A stretch of 64,000 bases of DNA from Paracoccus fontiphilus (GCF_017356265.1 NZ_JAFNAW010000008.1:30129-94128), one strand, 5' to 3'. Numbered from the stretch's first letter, positions 43,631 to 52,859 are shown. The notes: generated by a model not told the origin, from the letters alone. Numbers and translations are program-made.

Positions 43631-45157
43631 TCATCCGAACACCCCGTGCAGGAACCAGCGATGACTGCCGGTTTCGGCATGCTCACCGTCGCCCGCGCGA
43701 AACACCCAATAGCGCTCGCCGGCCTCATCCTCGATGCGGAAGTAGTCCCGCACCGCGATCATCTCGGCGTCGTGCTTCCACCATTCGCCGAAGACCCGCT
43801 CGGGTCCGTCGGCGCGGGCCACCTTGCGGCGGATACCGCGCCAGGTGATGGAGGCCGGCGGATGATCAGGCAGCAGCGCCAGCGTCTCGATTGGCTCGGG
43901 CCGGGGCAAGAGGCGCGCGGGCCGCGGCCAGTGATCGGGCCAGCCGACACCGACAGGTTCGGAAAGGGCCGCGATGCGGGTGACCGAGCGCTCGGGCACA
44001 TCGCTGGCGACAGGCGCCATCCGGTAGATGCCGCGCGCGCCCACGCGGTTGGCCAGCACATCGACGAGGCCGGAGAGATCCGGGGCAGGGGCTTCCAGAA
44101 GCGAGCTGGCCATCTGGCGTGCCTCCAACGGTTCCACCATCACGGCGGTGAGCGACAGGATCTCGATGCCGTAGCCCGGCGAGATGGTCTCGATCTTCTC
44201 GCACAGGAGCCGGGTCAGCCGCTGCGGGTCGCGCTGCGGTCGGGCCAGGCCCACGCGCACGGTCTGCACATGGGCATCGACCCGCCAGCAGAGCAGATCG
44301 AGCCTGCGGGCACCAAGGCCGCGTTCCTCCAGGGCCGCGCAAAGCTGGACCACCAGCTTGCCGATGTAGCGGGCGATGGTCTCGGCGGCAGCAATGGGTT
44401 CAGCGAAGGCGCGACGCACCTCGACAAGCTCCGGCGGGCGCAGTGGCTCGATCGGCTCGGAGGCATGACCCAGAGCCTGATCCAGCCTGCGGCAGAGGTC
44501 GGGGCCAAAGCGCCGGGTCAGCGGTGCGCGGGGTTGATGGAGAAGATCGCCGATGCAGACAAAGCCCAGGGTGCGGAGGCTCGCGAGCGTCGCGGGCGGC
44601 AGCCGCAGGGCCGCGAGGGGCAGGGGGCTCAGCAGCGCCTCGGCTGTGCCCGGTGCGGCCACATGCATCGGCGCTGCGACGTGGCGGGCCAAGGCATGGG
44701 CGGCGCCCCAGGTGTCGGCAACGGCGGCACGAGCCGTGACGCCAGACATCACCAACCGGCCGATCAGCGTCTCCAGCATGGCCTCCTCGCCGCCATGGAG
44801 ATGATCGGCACCGGTCGAGTCGATCACCAGCCCGTCGGGCGGATCGACCGCCACGATCGGCGAGACCCGCTGCAGCACCCAGAGCGCCAGCCGCTCCAAG
44901 GAAGCGGCATCGGCTGCCGGATCATGGGGCATCACCTGCAGGTCCGGGACCATCGCCTGAGCCTTGCTCACCGGCATGCCGACGGTGAGGCCCAGCTCCT
45001 GCGCCACAGCACAGGCGGCCGTCACCAGCCGGCGGTTGCCGGCCCGACCGGCAAGCACCAGCGGCCTTTCATCCGAGGCAGCTGTTCCCTCAGGCGCCGA
45101 CCGCCTGAGCCGGTCGATCGGCCAGAGCGGCAGGGTGACCGAGATGACCCGTGCCAT
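43631..45157 (-). CDS. imuB: ImuB, Y-family-like mutasome protein
   Basis: This protein of about 508 residues starts at ATG 45157 ([17 protein letters not shown]). It has the Y-family polymerase fold but lacks the usual catalytic acidic residues at the start, where [10 protein letters not shown] replaces the DxD-type motif. This is characteristic of ImuB, which links DnaE2 to the sliding clamp. Palm and little-finger segments are seen ([17 protein letters not shown] and [16 protein letters not shown]). It overlaps imuA by 68 bases. Confidence 0.93.
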   Translation of the reverse strand: MARVISVTLPLWPIDRLRRSAPEGTAASDERPLVLAGRAGNRRLVTAACAVAQELGLTVGMPVSKAQAMVPDLQVMPHDPAADAASLERLALWVLQRVSPIVAVDPPDGLVIDSTGADHLHGGEEAMLETLIGRLVMSGVTARAAVADTWGAAHALARHVAAPMHVAAPGTAEALLSPLPLAALRLPPATLASLRTLGFVCIGDLLHQPRAPLTRRFGPDLCRRLDQALGHASEPIEPLRPPELVEVRRAFAEPIAAAETIARYIGKLVVQLCAALEERGLGARRLDLLCWRVDAHVQTVRVGLARPQRDPQRLTRLLCEKIETISPGYGIEILSLTAVMVEPLEARQMASSLLEAPAPDLSGLVDVLANRVGARGIYRMAPVASDVPERSVTRIAALSEPVGVGWPDHWPRPARLLPRPEPIETLALLPDHPPASITWRGIRRKVARADGPERVFGEWWKHDAEMIAVRDYFRIEDEAGERYWVFRAGDGEHAETGSHRWFLHGVFG

Positions 45158-45833
45158 CGCATGCCTCCAGTTCAATATCGAGACTTTCTCCCGCCCGTGC
45201 CCGGATCAGCTCGATGAGCCAGCGGGCCCGGCCGAGACCGGGAACGGGCAAGGGGGCGGAGGGCAGGACCGAGATGCGCCAGCGGGTCATCGCCGCCGTG
45301 GGCTGACCGAAGTCGTAGGCCTCCTGCTGACGTCGCCAGCGGCGAAGCGCAATGCCCGTGGTGCCTGATCCCTTGGCCGCCAGGTGCAGCCGGCGCGAGG
45401 CGGTCATCGACAGCCGCGCGACATCCGCCACGACGGCGCCAAGACCACCATGGCGCAGGCCTTCCTCCATGCAGGCCAGCACCGAAACATCGTCGCCAGC
45501 CTCGACATAGATCACCCGGTCAGGACCGAGGCCCGCCTGTTCGAGGCCAGGGGCGAACAGATCGGCTTGCGTCACGCACCAGAGCACCTGTCCGGGAAGC
45601 CGCGCGGCAATACCCGCTGCGAAGCACGAGGCTGCCGCACCATCCACCGCACCGTTGCCGCCGCCCGCCACCTCGTGCAGGCAGCCCAGTGCCAGACCGC
45701 CACCGGGCAGGCGGCGGTCAAGGTCCGGCACCCCGAAGGGCAGCACCTCGCGAGCCGGTCCACCCTCGCCCTCCATGGCCGCGATCTGCTCGCGCAGCGC
45801 AGCAAGGGCAGGGTTGAAGGGTCGGACGGGCAT
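45090..45833 (-). CDS. imuA: ImuA, SulA/RecA-like mutasome protein
   Basis: This 247-residue protein starts at ATG 45833. It has the ImuA pattern: N-terminal LAALREQIAAMEG, then PFGVPDLDRRLPGGGLALGCLHEVAG, a RecA-like fold without a full Walker A. It binds RecA and is needed for DnaE2-dependent mutagenesis. It is the first gene of the leftward cassette, preceded by a LexA box about 40 bases upstream. Confidence 0.92.
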   Translation of the reverse strand: MPVRPFNPALAALREQIAAMEGEGGPAREVLPFGVPDLDRRLPGGGLALGCLHEVAGGGNGAVDGAAASCFAAGIAARLPGQVLWCVTQADLFAPGLEQAGLGPDRVIYVEAGDDVSVLACMEEGLRHGGLGAVVADVARLSMTASRRLHLAAKGSGTTGIALRRWRRQQEAYDFGQPTAAMTRWRISVLPSAPLPVPGLGRARWLIELIRARAGESLDIELEACDGTGHLGHPAALADRPAQAVGA

Positions 45834-45873
45834 AGCGACAGGAACTCCAAAGCAGTTGCAAACAAACAGAATC

Positions 45874-45888
45874 GTTCCTGTTTTGTTC
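45874..45888 (-). promoter_or_regulatory. LexA (SOS) box between imuA and the SRAP gene
   Basis: GTTC-CTGTTTT-GTTC fits the alphaproteobacterial LexA consensus GTTC-N7-GTTC exactly. It lies about 41 bases upstream of imuA (minus strand) and about 100 upstream of the SRAP gene (plus strand), so one operator may control both directions. Confidence 0.85.
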
Positions 45889-45988
45889 CATTCTGCCTGA
45901 GGCTGTCAATCCAAGGTAGGCCATTGATCTGGGGATATCTCAGAAGCCTGTTTGCGTTATGCTGCCGTCCCCAGCGAAAAGGTGACGC

Positions 45989-46672
45989 GTGTGCAATCTT
46001 TATAGCCTCACGACCAACCAGCAAGCGATCCGTGACCTGGCGCAGGTCATGCAGGACACCCTTGGCAATCTGGAGCCAAGCCTCGACGTCTATCCCGACC
46101 GCCCTGCGCCGGTGGTGCGCAATACGGCCGAGGGGCGCGAACTGGCCCGGCTGACCTGGGGCATGCCGACGCCGCCGCAGTTCCTAAAGTCCAGCGACGC
46201 GCCCGACACCGGTGTGACCAACATCCGCAACACCCAGAGCCCCCACTGGCGCCGCTGGCTGGGTGTCCCGAACCGCTGTCTGGTGCCAGCCACTGCATTG
46301 TCGGAATACGGGCAGAAGCCATACCCTGTCACCAAGCGCAAGCCGCTGCACTGGTTCGCGCTTGATGACAGCCGGCCGCTGTTCTTCTTCGCGGGCATCT
46401 GGACGTCGTGGACCGGCACGCGGGGTTCGATGAAAACCCCGCGTCCGGGGGATCACCAGCTCTTTGCCTTCCTGACCTCCGAGCCGAACGCGGTGGTCGG
46501 GAAAGTCCACCCCAAGGCCATGCCGGTGATCCTCACCGCCCCCGACGAGATCGAGATGTGGATGACCGCCGATTGGGGCGAAGCGAAGGCGCTGCAGAGG
46601 CCTCTTGCAGACGACGCGCTGATCTTGCTGCCGCCTGAGCCACCCAGCGAGCCACAAGGGCGGCTGTTCTGA
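45989..46672 (+). CDS. SRAP-family protein (HMCES/YedK type)
   Basis: This 227-residue protein has GTG start 45989, so that the second residue is cysteine (MCNLYSL). Cys2 forms the thiazolidine link to abasic sites in single-stranded DNA; the typical NTRAE-like asparagine (NIRNTQSP), the glutamate near LSEYG and the conserved HPKAMPVIL histidine are present. It protects abasic sites and sits head-to-head with the SOS mutasome genes under a shared LexA box. Confidence 0.93.
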   Translation: MCNLYSLTTNQQAIRDLAQVMQDTLGNLEPSLDVYPDRPAPVVRNTAEGRELARLTWGMPTPPQFLKSSDAPDTGVTNIRNTQSPHWRRWLGVPNRCLVPATALSEYGQKPYPVTKRKPLHWFALDDSRPLFFFAGIWTSWTGTRGSMKTPRPGDHQLFAFLTSEPNAVVGKVHPKAMPVILTAPDEIEMWMTADWGEAKALQRPLADDALILLPPEPPSEPQGRLF

Positions 46673-46689
46673 CAAGAAGGGCCGGAGAC

Positions 46690-47466
46690 GTGAAGATCGC
46701 CACTTACAACATCAACGGCATCAATGGTCGGCCGGAGACGCTGCTGACCTGGCTGGCTGAGACGCAGCCCGACATCGTCTGCTTGCAGGAACTGAAGGCA
46801 CCCCAGGCAAAGTTCCCGGAGCGGCAGCTGCAAGAGGCCGGCTACGGCTCTGTGTGGCACGGACAAAGCCGCTGGAATGGCGTGGCGATCCTGTCGCGGG
46901 ATAGCGAGCCGGTGCTCACGCGCCGCGGTTTGCCGCGGGATCCTGATCCCAGCCAGAGCCGCTATATCGAGGCTGCGGTGAATGGCGTGCTGGTTGGCTG
47001 TCTTTATGCCCCAAACGGAAATCCCGCACCCGGACGCAAATGGGATTACAAACTCGCCTGGCTAAAGCAGTTTACCGTTCATGCAAAACAGCTACTCGCC
47101 CTGGATGTCCCGGTGATCCTTGCTGGGGACTACAATATCATTCCCACCGAACGGGATGTCTATAATCCGGATCGCTGGCGCGATGACGCCCTGTTTCTGC
47201 CAGAGGTCCGAAAAGCCTATGCGTCTCTTCTGAAACAGGGCTGGTGTGATGCAATAGCGACCATCCATCCAGACGAGGCCGTTTACACCTTCTGGGATTA
47301 TCTGCGACAGGCCTGGGAGCGGAATGCCGGATTGCGGCTCGATCATCTCCTGCTCTCGCCCGCTTTGGCAGCACGGCTCAACGATGCGGGGGTGGACCGG
47401 GATATGCGCGCTCAGCCAAAAGCCAGCGATCATGCTCCAGCCTGGGTTGACCTCGATATTGATTGA
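46690..47466 (+). CDS. xthA: exodeoxyribonuclease III (AP endonuclease)
   Basis: This 258-residue enzyme of the EEP superfamily starts at GTG 46690, 17 bases after the SRAP gene. Catalytic motifs are TYNINGING, CLQELKAPQ (metal-binding glutamate), LAGDYNIIPTERD and the terminal KASDHAPAWV. It cuts DNA at abasic sites and trims 3' ends. Its position next to SRAP and the mutasome genes gives a compact abasic-site and lesion-tolerance block. Confidence 0.95.
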   Translation: MKIATYNINGINGRPETLLTWLAETQPDIVCLQELKAPQAKFPERQLQEAGYGSVWHGQSRWNGVAILSRDSEPVLTRRGLPRDPDPSQSRYIEAAVNGVLVGCLYAPNGNPAPGRKWDYKLAWLKQFTVHAKQLLALDVPVILAGDYNIIPTERDVYNPDRWRDDALFLPEVRKAYASLLKQGWCDAIATIHPDEAVYTFWDYLRQAWERNAGLRLDHLLLSPALAARLNDAGVDRDMRAQPKASDHAPAWVDLDID

Positions 47467-47561
47467 TCCGATTTCCTCTCAAAAACAATGTATCTCGTAG
47501 ATTAGCGGCTTTCCTGTCAGGAAAGGTTTCTGTATTGCGGCAGGCAAATGAGGAGACCGTC

Positions 47562-47873
47562 ATTGACATCAACTATAACGACCTGTCACTCGAGCAGCTG
47601 AAAGAGATCAACAAGAAATCAGCAGCCGCCATTGCTGATTTCGAGAACCGCCAGAAAAAGGAAGCCATCCAGAAGGCGACCGAAATTGCCAAGGCGGCTG
47701 GTTTTGCCTCGCTCGAAGACATGCTGGCCGCTCAACCCGCCAAACAAAAGGCCGAGCCGAAATACCGCCATCCTGAAAACTCTGAGCTGACCTGGAGCGG
47801 TCGCGGCCGCAAGCCCGGCTGGATTGCCGAAGCCCTGGAATCCGGAAAGTCGCTGGACGATTTCGCGATCTGA
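47562..47873 (+). CDS. H-NS/HvrA-family nucleoid protein, probable ATT start
   Basis: From ATT 47562 this reads (M)DINYNDLSLEQLKEINKKSA and is 103 residues, the usual HvrA length. AGGAG at 47551-47555 lies 6 bases upstream, ideal spacing. No ATG, GTG or TTG gives the family N terminus; TTG at 47463 or 47535 would add unrelated residues. The C-terminal DNA-binding motif TWSGRGRKPGW is intact. H-NS proteins silence AT-rich foreign DNA; this one stands beside mobile elements. Confidence 0.86.
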   Translation: MDINYNDLSLEQLKEINKKSAAAIADFENRQKKEAIQKATEIAKAAGFASLEDMLAAQPAKQKAEPKYRHPENSELTWSGRGRKPGWIAEALESGKSLDDFAI

Positions 47874-47967
47874 TTGGGGCGCTGATCCCGGGGCTTGCAC
47901 CCGATCACACGTGCAAGCTCCAGTTCAACAAGTCCGTCGGTCTGAGTGTTCCATTAGGTCCGGTAAG

Positions 47968-48381
47968 CTAAACTTGGCTTGCGCTCAGCACATCACGGCA
48001 CAACGCTTCGATCGTTTCTTCGGACAGAGCATCAGGATCAAAGGCACCGCCGATATCGTGACGGGCAGCAAGGTCACCGTCGAGCTTAGAAGTCTCGGCC
48101 AGTTGCATACTCGACTGCCCGCATAAACGCGTCTCTATGGGACCTGCCAGCAGCACATGGATATGGCGGTGACGCACATCCTGCATGATCCGCATGAAGC
48201 ATTGGGCCACGGCCGTTTTGCCGCCTTCAAGCCATTGCAGGAAGTCTTCCTCGCCCACAATCAACAAACCGGATAGTCCATCACGGGCGTTGTTGTGCCG
48301 TGATTGGGCCAGGATATGCTCCAGCGTGTTTTCAGTAATGCCACCGTGGTTTGACACATAGACAAGCCGAGTGAGCTGCAT
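47968..48381 (-). CDS. BLUF-domain blue-light photoreceptor
   Basis: This 137-residue protein is a single short BLUF domain. Start LTRLVYVSN contains the flavin-contact tyrosine (Tyr7), HNNARDGLSGLLIVGEEDFL the asparagine and FLQWLEGG the key glutamine. These form the light-switch hydrogen-bond network with FAD. No effector domain is attached, so it must signal through a partner. It is a single gene between the H-NS and AT-hook genes. Confidence 0.88.
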   Translation of the reverse strand: MQLTRLVYVSNHGGITENTLEHILAQSRHNNARDGLSGLLIVGEEDFLQWLEGGKTAVAQCFMRIMQDVRHRHIHVLLAGPIETRLCGQSSMQLAETSKLDGDLAARHDIGGAFDPDALSEETIEALCRDVLSASQV

Positions 48382-48630
48382 GGTTTTCGGCGCCCCGGGC
48401 TGTTCGCTTGAAATCGTCTAATCCATGAAGGTCATTTTGTTCAATTTGGCACGTGACGCAATCTGTCATTGTGCTGACATCCGTCAGTGGGCGAACCTCC
48501 ACCGCAAGGAATTAAAAAGACCCTCGCTGCCGCTACGAGCAGCGAAGGCCCTCCCTGAAGAATGTGCATCTGCTCTTGACGCTGGCTCCTTATGCGGAAG
48601 CAATCTCCCTCAGCAGCCGGAATGAAGACC

Positions 48631-49266
48631 TCATTCAGCCGTACGGGAGGCTTCGACCATTTCCGTGGGCACTTGAGCCAGATCCGCATCTTGAGTCACT
48701 GCCGTGTTGGGCTCTGTGCTCCCTTCCGCAATGGCAGCCTTGGGCTCAGCATCACCGGCCGGCATTGAACTGACTGACCCGTCTTCAGACGCTGGCTTTG
48801 CTTTGCGCCCCCGTGCTGGCTTCGGCGCCTCAGCGCCGTCTTCCCCTACGGCTTTCGGTTTGCGGCCTCTGGCTTTCACCGATCCATCCGCTGATGCTTC
48901 GGCTGCCACCTTGGAGGAGCGTCCGCGCCGCGCTTTAGGCGCTTCTGCGCTGTCTTCCGTCACAGCCTTTGGCTTGCGACCCCGGGTCTTTGCTGGCGCC
49001 TCTGCTGAGGCTTTAGCTGCCGCATCGGTTGCCTCGCCACCGCTGGCGTCCGCAGTGTCCGCAGCCGTTTTCGCCCCAGCCCTGCGCTTCGGCTGGCGGC
49101 GCGTCGCGGTTGTCTCGGCCGGGGAGGATGCGCGTGCAGCGTCTTCCGCGTCGATCTCGCGTTCCGCCTGTGACCAGTGTTGCGCATCCCGGCCATGGAG
49201 TTGGCCTTCCTGCTCCCAGAGGGAATGGGCCCGTTCCTGGATCCGTCGTGTGCGTTCGGCAGTCAT
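48631..49266 (-). CDS. DUF2934 protein with AT-hook-like repeats
   Basis: This 211-residue protein has an N-terminal DUF2934 module (RIQERAHSLWEQEGQLHGRD, about 8-27) followed by an alanine-rich tail with repeated basic motifs: TRGRKPKA, ARRGRSSKV, ARGRKPKA and ARGRKAKP, each followed by an acidic EDxAEAPK-like spacer. RGRKPK is an AT-hook-like motif for minor-groove DNA binding. Repeat spacing is 25-30 residues. It may act as a histone-H1-like nucleoid protein. The C-terminal 50 residues are acidic. Confidence 0.8.
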   Translation of the reverse strand: MTAERTRRIQERAHSLWEQEGQLHGRDAQHWSQAEREIDAEDAARASSPAETTATRRQPKRRAGAKTAADTADASGGEATDAAAKASAEAPAKTRGRKPKAVTEDSAEAPKARRGRSSKVAAEASADGSVKARGRKPKAVGEDGAEAPKPARGRKAKPASEDGSVSSMPAGDAEPKAAIAEGSTEPNTAVTQDADLAQVPTEMVEASRTAE

Positions 49267-49640
49267 GATGTGTCCTCGTGTTTCCCATGAGACTCTGATC
49301 TCCTCGGCTTTGAGTGCGAGAGTGGCCAGAATTCAACTCTTTACGCCGACACCGTGACACGCTCATGCATCCTTGCCAATGGGGTCTCGTCGGCAGATCC
49401 AGCCAGGCATAGGAGACACGCTGTCGTGATCTGGGCACTCTGACCGGCCCCTGAACTTTCATCCAGACGCGACGGTAGTCCGGTGGCCATGGCGCTGTTA
49501 CACACTTGGACAGCTTGAAAAGACCAGTTGATGATCGTCCAGATGAAGAGAGTAGCAGGATGAGCGCGCAAATACCTGATGCGCCGTGGTTTTGTTCCAT
49601 AAATCGGATTATCACCTCAGGAGAGTATAGCCGGGCACAT
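49267..49640. other. intergenic stretch left of the IS30 element
   Basis: About 374 bases hold the promoter side of the DUF2934 gene and the left flank of the IS30 element. Frames on both strands give only shadow-like translations. No RNA or clear hairpin was seen. Confidence 0.35.
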
Positions 49641-50740
49641 TCCATTCTGGAATGCATCACTCGATAGTTTCCTGAAACACTTCAGGAGGATGTGATGCGG
49701 CGCCCTTTCACCAACCTGACGCTGGACGAACGCCGTGTGATATCGCGGCTGCTGCAGGCCAAGGTGCCGAAGACGAAGATTGCGCAGATGCTCGGCCGCA
49801 GTCGCTCGACCATCACCCGCGAAGTCAAACGCAACTGGTGGCATGACAAGGATGTGCCACAGGCTGATGGCTACTGGCATGTGACGGCTCAGTCCCAGGC
49901 TGATCGTAGGCGGTCACGCCGGCGCAAGCTCGAGCGTCTTCCGGACTTGCGCGCCGAAGTGATCCGCTGTCTGCACGAAGGCTGGTCACCCGAACAGATT
50001 GCGGGTCGGCTCAGGATTGAACCTGCCGCCCCGCACCGGCTCTGCCATGAGACGATCTACCAGTATGTCTACTCTGCCGAAGGTCAGTCCGCGCAACTGG
50101 CGCGCCTCCTGCCCGAGCGGCGCCGAAAGCGGAAGCCACGCTATGCTCGCACGCCGCGCAACCGGGTCTTTCCTGTGGAAGCAAGCATCCACAACCGGCC
50201 GCCTGAGATCAACGATCGCAGCCAGTTTGGCAATTGGGAGGGTGATTTGATGATCTTTGAGCGTGCTCAAGGTGACGCCAATGTGGCGACGCTGATCGAA
50301 CGCAAGACCCGCTACACGGTTCTGCTGCGCAACAACGATAGGAAATCCAAGCCCCTCATGAACCGCCTGATCCACGAGATGTCACCCCTGCCCGCCGAGG
50401 CGCGGCGCTCGATCACCTTTGACCGCGGCCTGGAGTTCGTGGCCTGGCGCGAGTTGGAGAGCGGCATGGGCACAAGGGCATGGTTCTGCGACCCGCAGGC
50501 GCCGTGGCAAAAAGGCTCGGTCGAGAACATGAACAGGCGGCTCCGCCGCTACCTGCCTCGGGACACTGCTGTGTTGCATCTGACACCGCGTTCGATGAGG
50601 ATGATGTGCCAGCGCCTGAACGCCACGCCGCGCAAATGCCTGGGCTACCGAACACCCACCGAAGCGTTTCGAGATGAGCTGATACGATTGGAGGCACCAT
50701 GACGAACCCTGCCCCGCAGGACTGGTGCATTCAGAATGGA
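49641..50740 (+). mobile_element. IS30-family insertion sequence
   Basis: This is an element of about 1.1 kb carrying one IS30-type transposase. Imperfect terminal inverted repeats are visible: TCCATTCTGGAATGCA at 49641-49656 and TGCATTCAGAATGGA at 50726-50740, which differ by a one-base gap. I saw no certain target duplication (IS30 duplicates only 2-3 bases). It forms the left border of the RiPP-like island. Confidence 0.82.
49695..50702 (+). CDS. IS30-family transposase
   Basis: This 335-residue transposase starts at ATG 49695 after CAGGAGGA. The N-terminal HTH (LTLDERRVISRLLQAKVPKT, then GRSRSTITREVKRN) and the C-terminal DDE catalytic domain (FGNWEGDLMIFER, ITFDRGLEF and QKGSVENMNRRLRRYLP) are complete, so the element could be active. 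Confidence 0.95.
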   Translation: MRRPFTNLTLDERRVISRLLQAKVPKTKIAQMLGRSRSTITREVKRNWWHDKDVPQADGYWHVTAQSQADRRRSRRRKLERLPDLRAEVIRCLHEGWSPEQIAGRLRIEPAAPHRLCHETIYQYVYSAEGQSAQLARLLPERRRKRKPRYARTPRNRVFPVEASIHNRPPEINDRSQFGNWEGDLMIFERAQGDANVATLIERKTRYTVLLRNNDRKSKPLMNRLIHEMSPLPAEARRSITFDRGLEFVAWRELESGMGTRAWFCDPQAPWQKGSVENMNRRLRRYLPRDTAVLHLTPRSMRMMCQRLNATPRKCLGYRTPTEAFRDELIRLEAP

Positions 50741-50789
50741 GCCTGCAAACCGCGAGAGCCATCAGCAGACGGAAAGGCTGACGCTTAGA

Positions 50790-51839
50790 TCATCGCAGCC
50801 GAGGGCGAGCGTTTCCACCTTTATATAAAGCCCGCATAGGACGACCCCCGAGCACGCTCTCGATACTGGCAATGAGCCCGCGCCAACGCCAGGCCGCGCA
50901 GAAACCTGGAGATGTCGCCACCACAGTGCCAGCCAAGCGTCCGCGGACGCCGCGAATAGCGTTAAGCACGGCGCTCTGCCATTCAATGTCGCTAAGCCGG
51001 TAGGGCGGGCATGCGGCAGATCCGCCGTTGAAATCGTTGGCAAAGACGTCGAGGTCGATATGGAGGATGACGAGCTCCTCGGGCTGCGCATTGAAGGCAG
51101 CGTCGACATCCAGAGTGGCGAGATACTGATGCGGTCCGCCATCTACGCCCACGCGTTCCACGCCCGCGAAGGAGTGGTCTGGGAGAAAGCTGTAGCTCAG
51201 TGGGACCGTGACGAGCGTGGACTGGCCAAGCGGGATGTGCACGTTCCCGGGAGGCACAAGATGGCGCACTGTGACAGGTCCTGCGCCAGGGCGTGCCATA
51301 AGTCCCAGAAGCGCGGCAGTGAGCCAGTTTCCGATATTAACGGCCCCGCTGCAGATCGCCCCAACCCAATTTTTCGGATCTGTCGCGTCAAATGAGCATC
51401 GGCGCATTGGGTCCAAAAAGGTTCCCGAGGTTGTCCATGCGAGCAGTGTGGGCCCTAGGTCTAGGTGATCGTCTAGATGCAAAAGCGTCACAGGTGTGCC
51501 TGGGGGTGCACCCTGCAGCATACACGCCAGAAAATGTCCTGACCAACTGTCCTCCAGGCAGATGCGTAGAGGCACGGACACGTCCCGGACTAAATTCTGC
51601 GCGGGCCCGTCCTCGAGGCCCAGCGATACAGCGACGTGTGCGGCGTGCGGGTCGGCGGCATGATGGGAAGAATCCTGCCCGTCAACCCAGAGAGAGCGCC
51701 CGTTGGCCGATAAGCAATGGGCCGAGCTCGTCACCGCCGGCAAGAGCGCTTGGCGCGTCTTAGGGAAATCGGGAGCATCCCGGGGAAGCGGCTGGCAGCG
51801 CAGCGGCCTGTTTGTATACTTTAAGACCCCAGAGGACAC
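50790..51839 (-). CDS. UPF0489 arginase-fold protein, candidate peptide arginase
   Basis: This 349-residue protein starts at GTG 51839, well spaced from AAAGGAG. Metal-binding motifs of the arginase/ureohydrolase fold are visible: LLHLDDHLDLG (H121, D123, D124, H125, D127) and LHIDLDVFANDF (H260, D262, D264, D269), plus NIGNWLTAA as in UPF0489 proteins. Peptide arginases such as OspR of the landornamide pathway turn arginine in a RiPP precursor into ornithine and, as I recall, belong to this group. The precursor candidate in this cluster ends in Arg-Arg. Same strand as the radical SAM operon but separated from it by one opposite-strand gene. Confidence 0.75.
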   Translation of the reverse strand: MSSGVLKYTNRPLRCQPLPRDAPDFPKTRQALLPAVTSSAHCLSANGRSLWVDGQDSSHHAADPHAAHVAVSLGLEDGPAQNLVRDVSVPLRICLEDSWSGHFLACMLQGAPPGTPVTLLHLDDHLDLGPTLLAWTTSGTFLDPMRRCSFDATDPKNWVGAICSGAVNIGNWLTAALLGLMARPGAGPVTVRHLVPPGNVHIPLGQSTLVTVPLSYSFLPDHSFAGVERVGVDGGPHQYLATLDVDAAFNAQPEELVILHIDLDVFANDFNGGSAACPPYRLSDIEWQSAVLNAIRGVRGRLAGTVVATSPGFCAAWRWRGLIASIESVLGGRPMRALYKGGNARPRLR

Positions 51840-51923
51840 CGATTCTCCTTTGGCACGCTTGCGCCGGTCGGCTAGGCTTTCTGCAAAGAGATAAGCGTTG
51901 CACGGTTTAGAAAGCCAGCCTTA

Positions 51924-52859
51924 ATGCGCCAATCCGCACATAGCGTCGCAAAGGATTTCCCCGGTCACGTGCGGATTGCACGGGATATCGGCGCGCTTTA
52001 TGCTGCCGATGCTGCGGCCCCATACGCCCGTCCCGATCTCCTTATCCTCGAAAAGGGGCTATGGAGCGAGGCCCTCGCTGCCGCCTTTGCTACAAAATCG
52101 TGGCCAATCGATTTGGTTGAGTCGCTTGACCTGCCGAAGGGCCACCATTGGATGTTCGCTCGATCGGACGCGCAGGACCCCACCGGATACGACCCGCCTC
52201 TCAGTTCGGCTGACCTCCGTGTACTGCGGGCTGCCGCGGGGATAGAGAGACCAGCGCGGGGCAACATTCGCTGCACATGGTGGATCCGGCGTTATGACCG
52301 GCGCACGTCGTCGGACGGTGATGCAAGCTTCTTCGACCGGATATCAGAAGCCGGGTCCGTTAGGGGACCGGTCGCGCGAGCATTGCTTGATGCGATCCGA
52401 AGCCTCCAGGCCGCGGCTGCAAGCGCAGGCGGCTTGCTTCTTGTCGAGCAGATCACCATCGTTCTCGCCAAGGACGCCTCCGCGCCCCTCGCGACCCTGA
52501 CGCCCCGGCTGCATGCCGATGAGTATTATGGTCGGCGGGAGACAGCCATCGCTGCGTTGCTGGAACGTGGATGGAGCCCATGGGGTGGCGCTATGTTTCT
52601 TCCTACGCTGCGGATGAGCGATCTCGACAGTGCAGGGCCAATAGGGCTAGACGAACTCGACGTTGCGGCGGCAGGCGCGCCGATCCTCATACCCGGCTCG
52701 GGCGACGTCCTTCTTTATGACGGAATGATTGGGCCCCACGGCCAAGTGGATCGCGGCCTCGGCACCCCGCATATCTCCGCCGACATCGCTGGACTAAGCG
52801 CGCGCCTTGTCGTCCTAATGCGCCATGCGTCCCCGCCTGCCCCTGCGGGTCAGGCGTAG
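51924..52859 (+). CDS. hypothetical protein, possible Fe(II)/2-oxoglutarate oxygenase
   Basis: This 311-residue protein is divergent from the UPF0489 gene and overlaps the sulfotransferase end tail-to-tail by 10 bases. I do not recognise the N-terminal half. The C-terminal half contains LHADEYYG (H197, D199), GDVLLYDG, TPHIS (H283) and ARLVVLMR (R294), an HxD...H...R order that fits an iron/2-oxoglutarate oxygenase facial triad. A structure prediction would decide. If right, this is a second oxygenase of the cluster. Confidence 0.55.
   Translation: MRQSAHSVAKDFPGHVRIARDIGALYAADAAAPYARPDLLILEKGLWSEALAAAFATKSWPIDLVESLDLPKGHHWMFARSDAQDPTGYDPPLSSADLRVLRAAAGIERPARGNIRCTWWIRRYDRRTSSDGDASFFDRISEAGSVRGPVARALLDAIRSLQAAAASAGGLLLVEQITIVLAKDASAPLATLTPRLHADEYYGRRETAIAALLERGWSPWGGAMFLPTLRMSDLDSAGPIGLDELDVAAAGAPILIPGSGDVLLYDGMIGPHGQVDRGLGTPHISADIAGLSARLVVLMRHASPPAPAGQA

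Noticed and set aside
49013..49660. Minus-strand frame spanning the IS30 left end
   Set aside because: It crosses the IS border and overlaps the DUF2934 gene out of frame.
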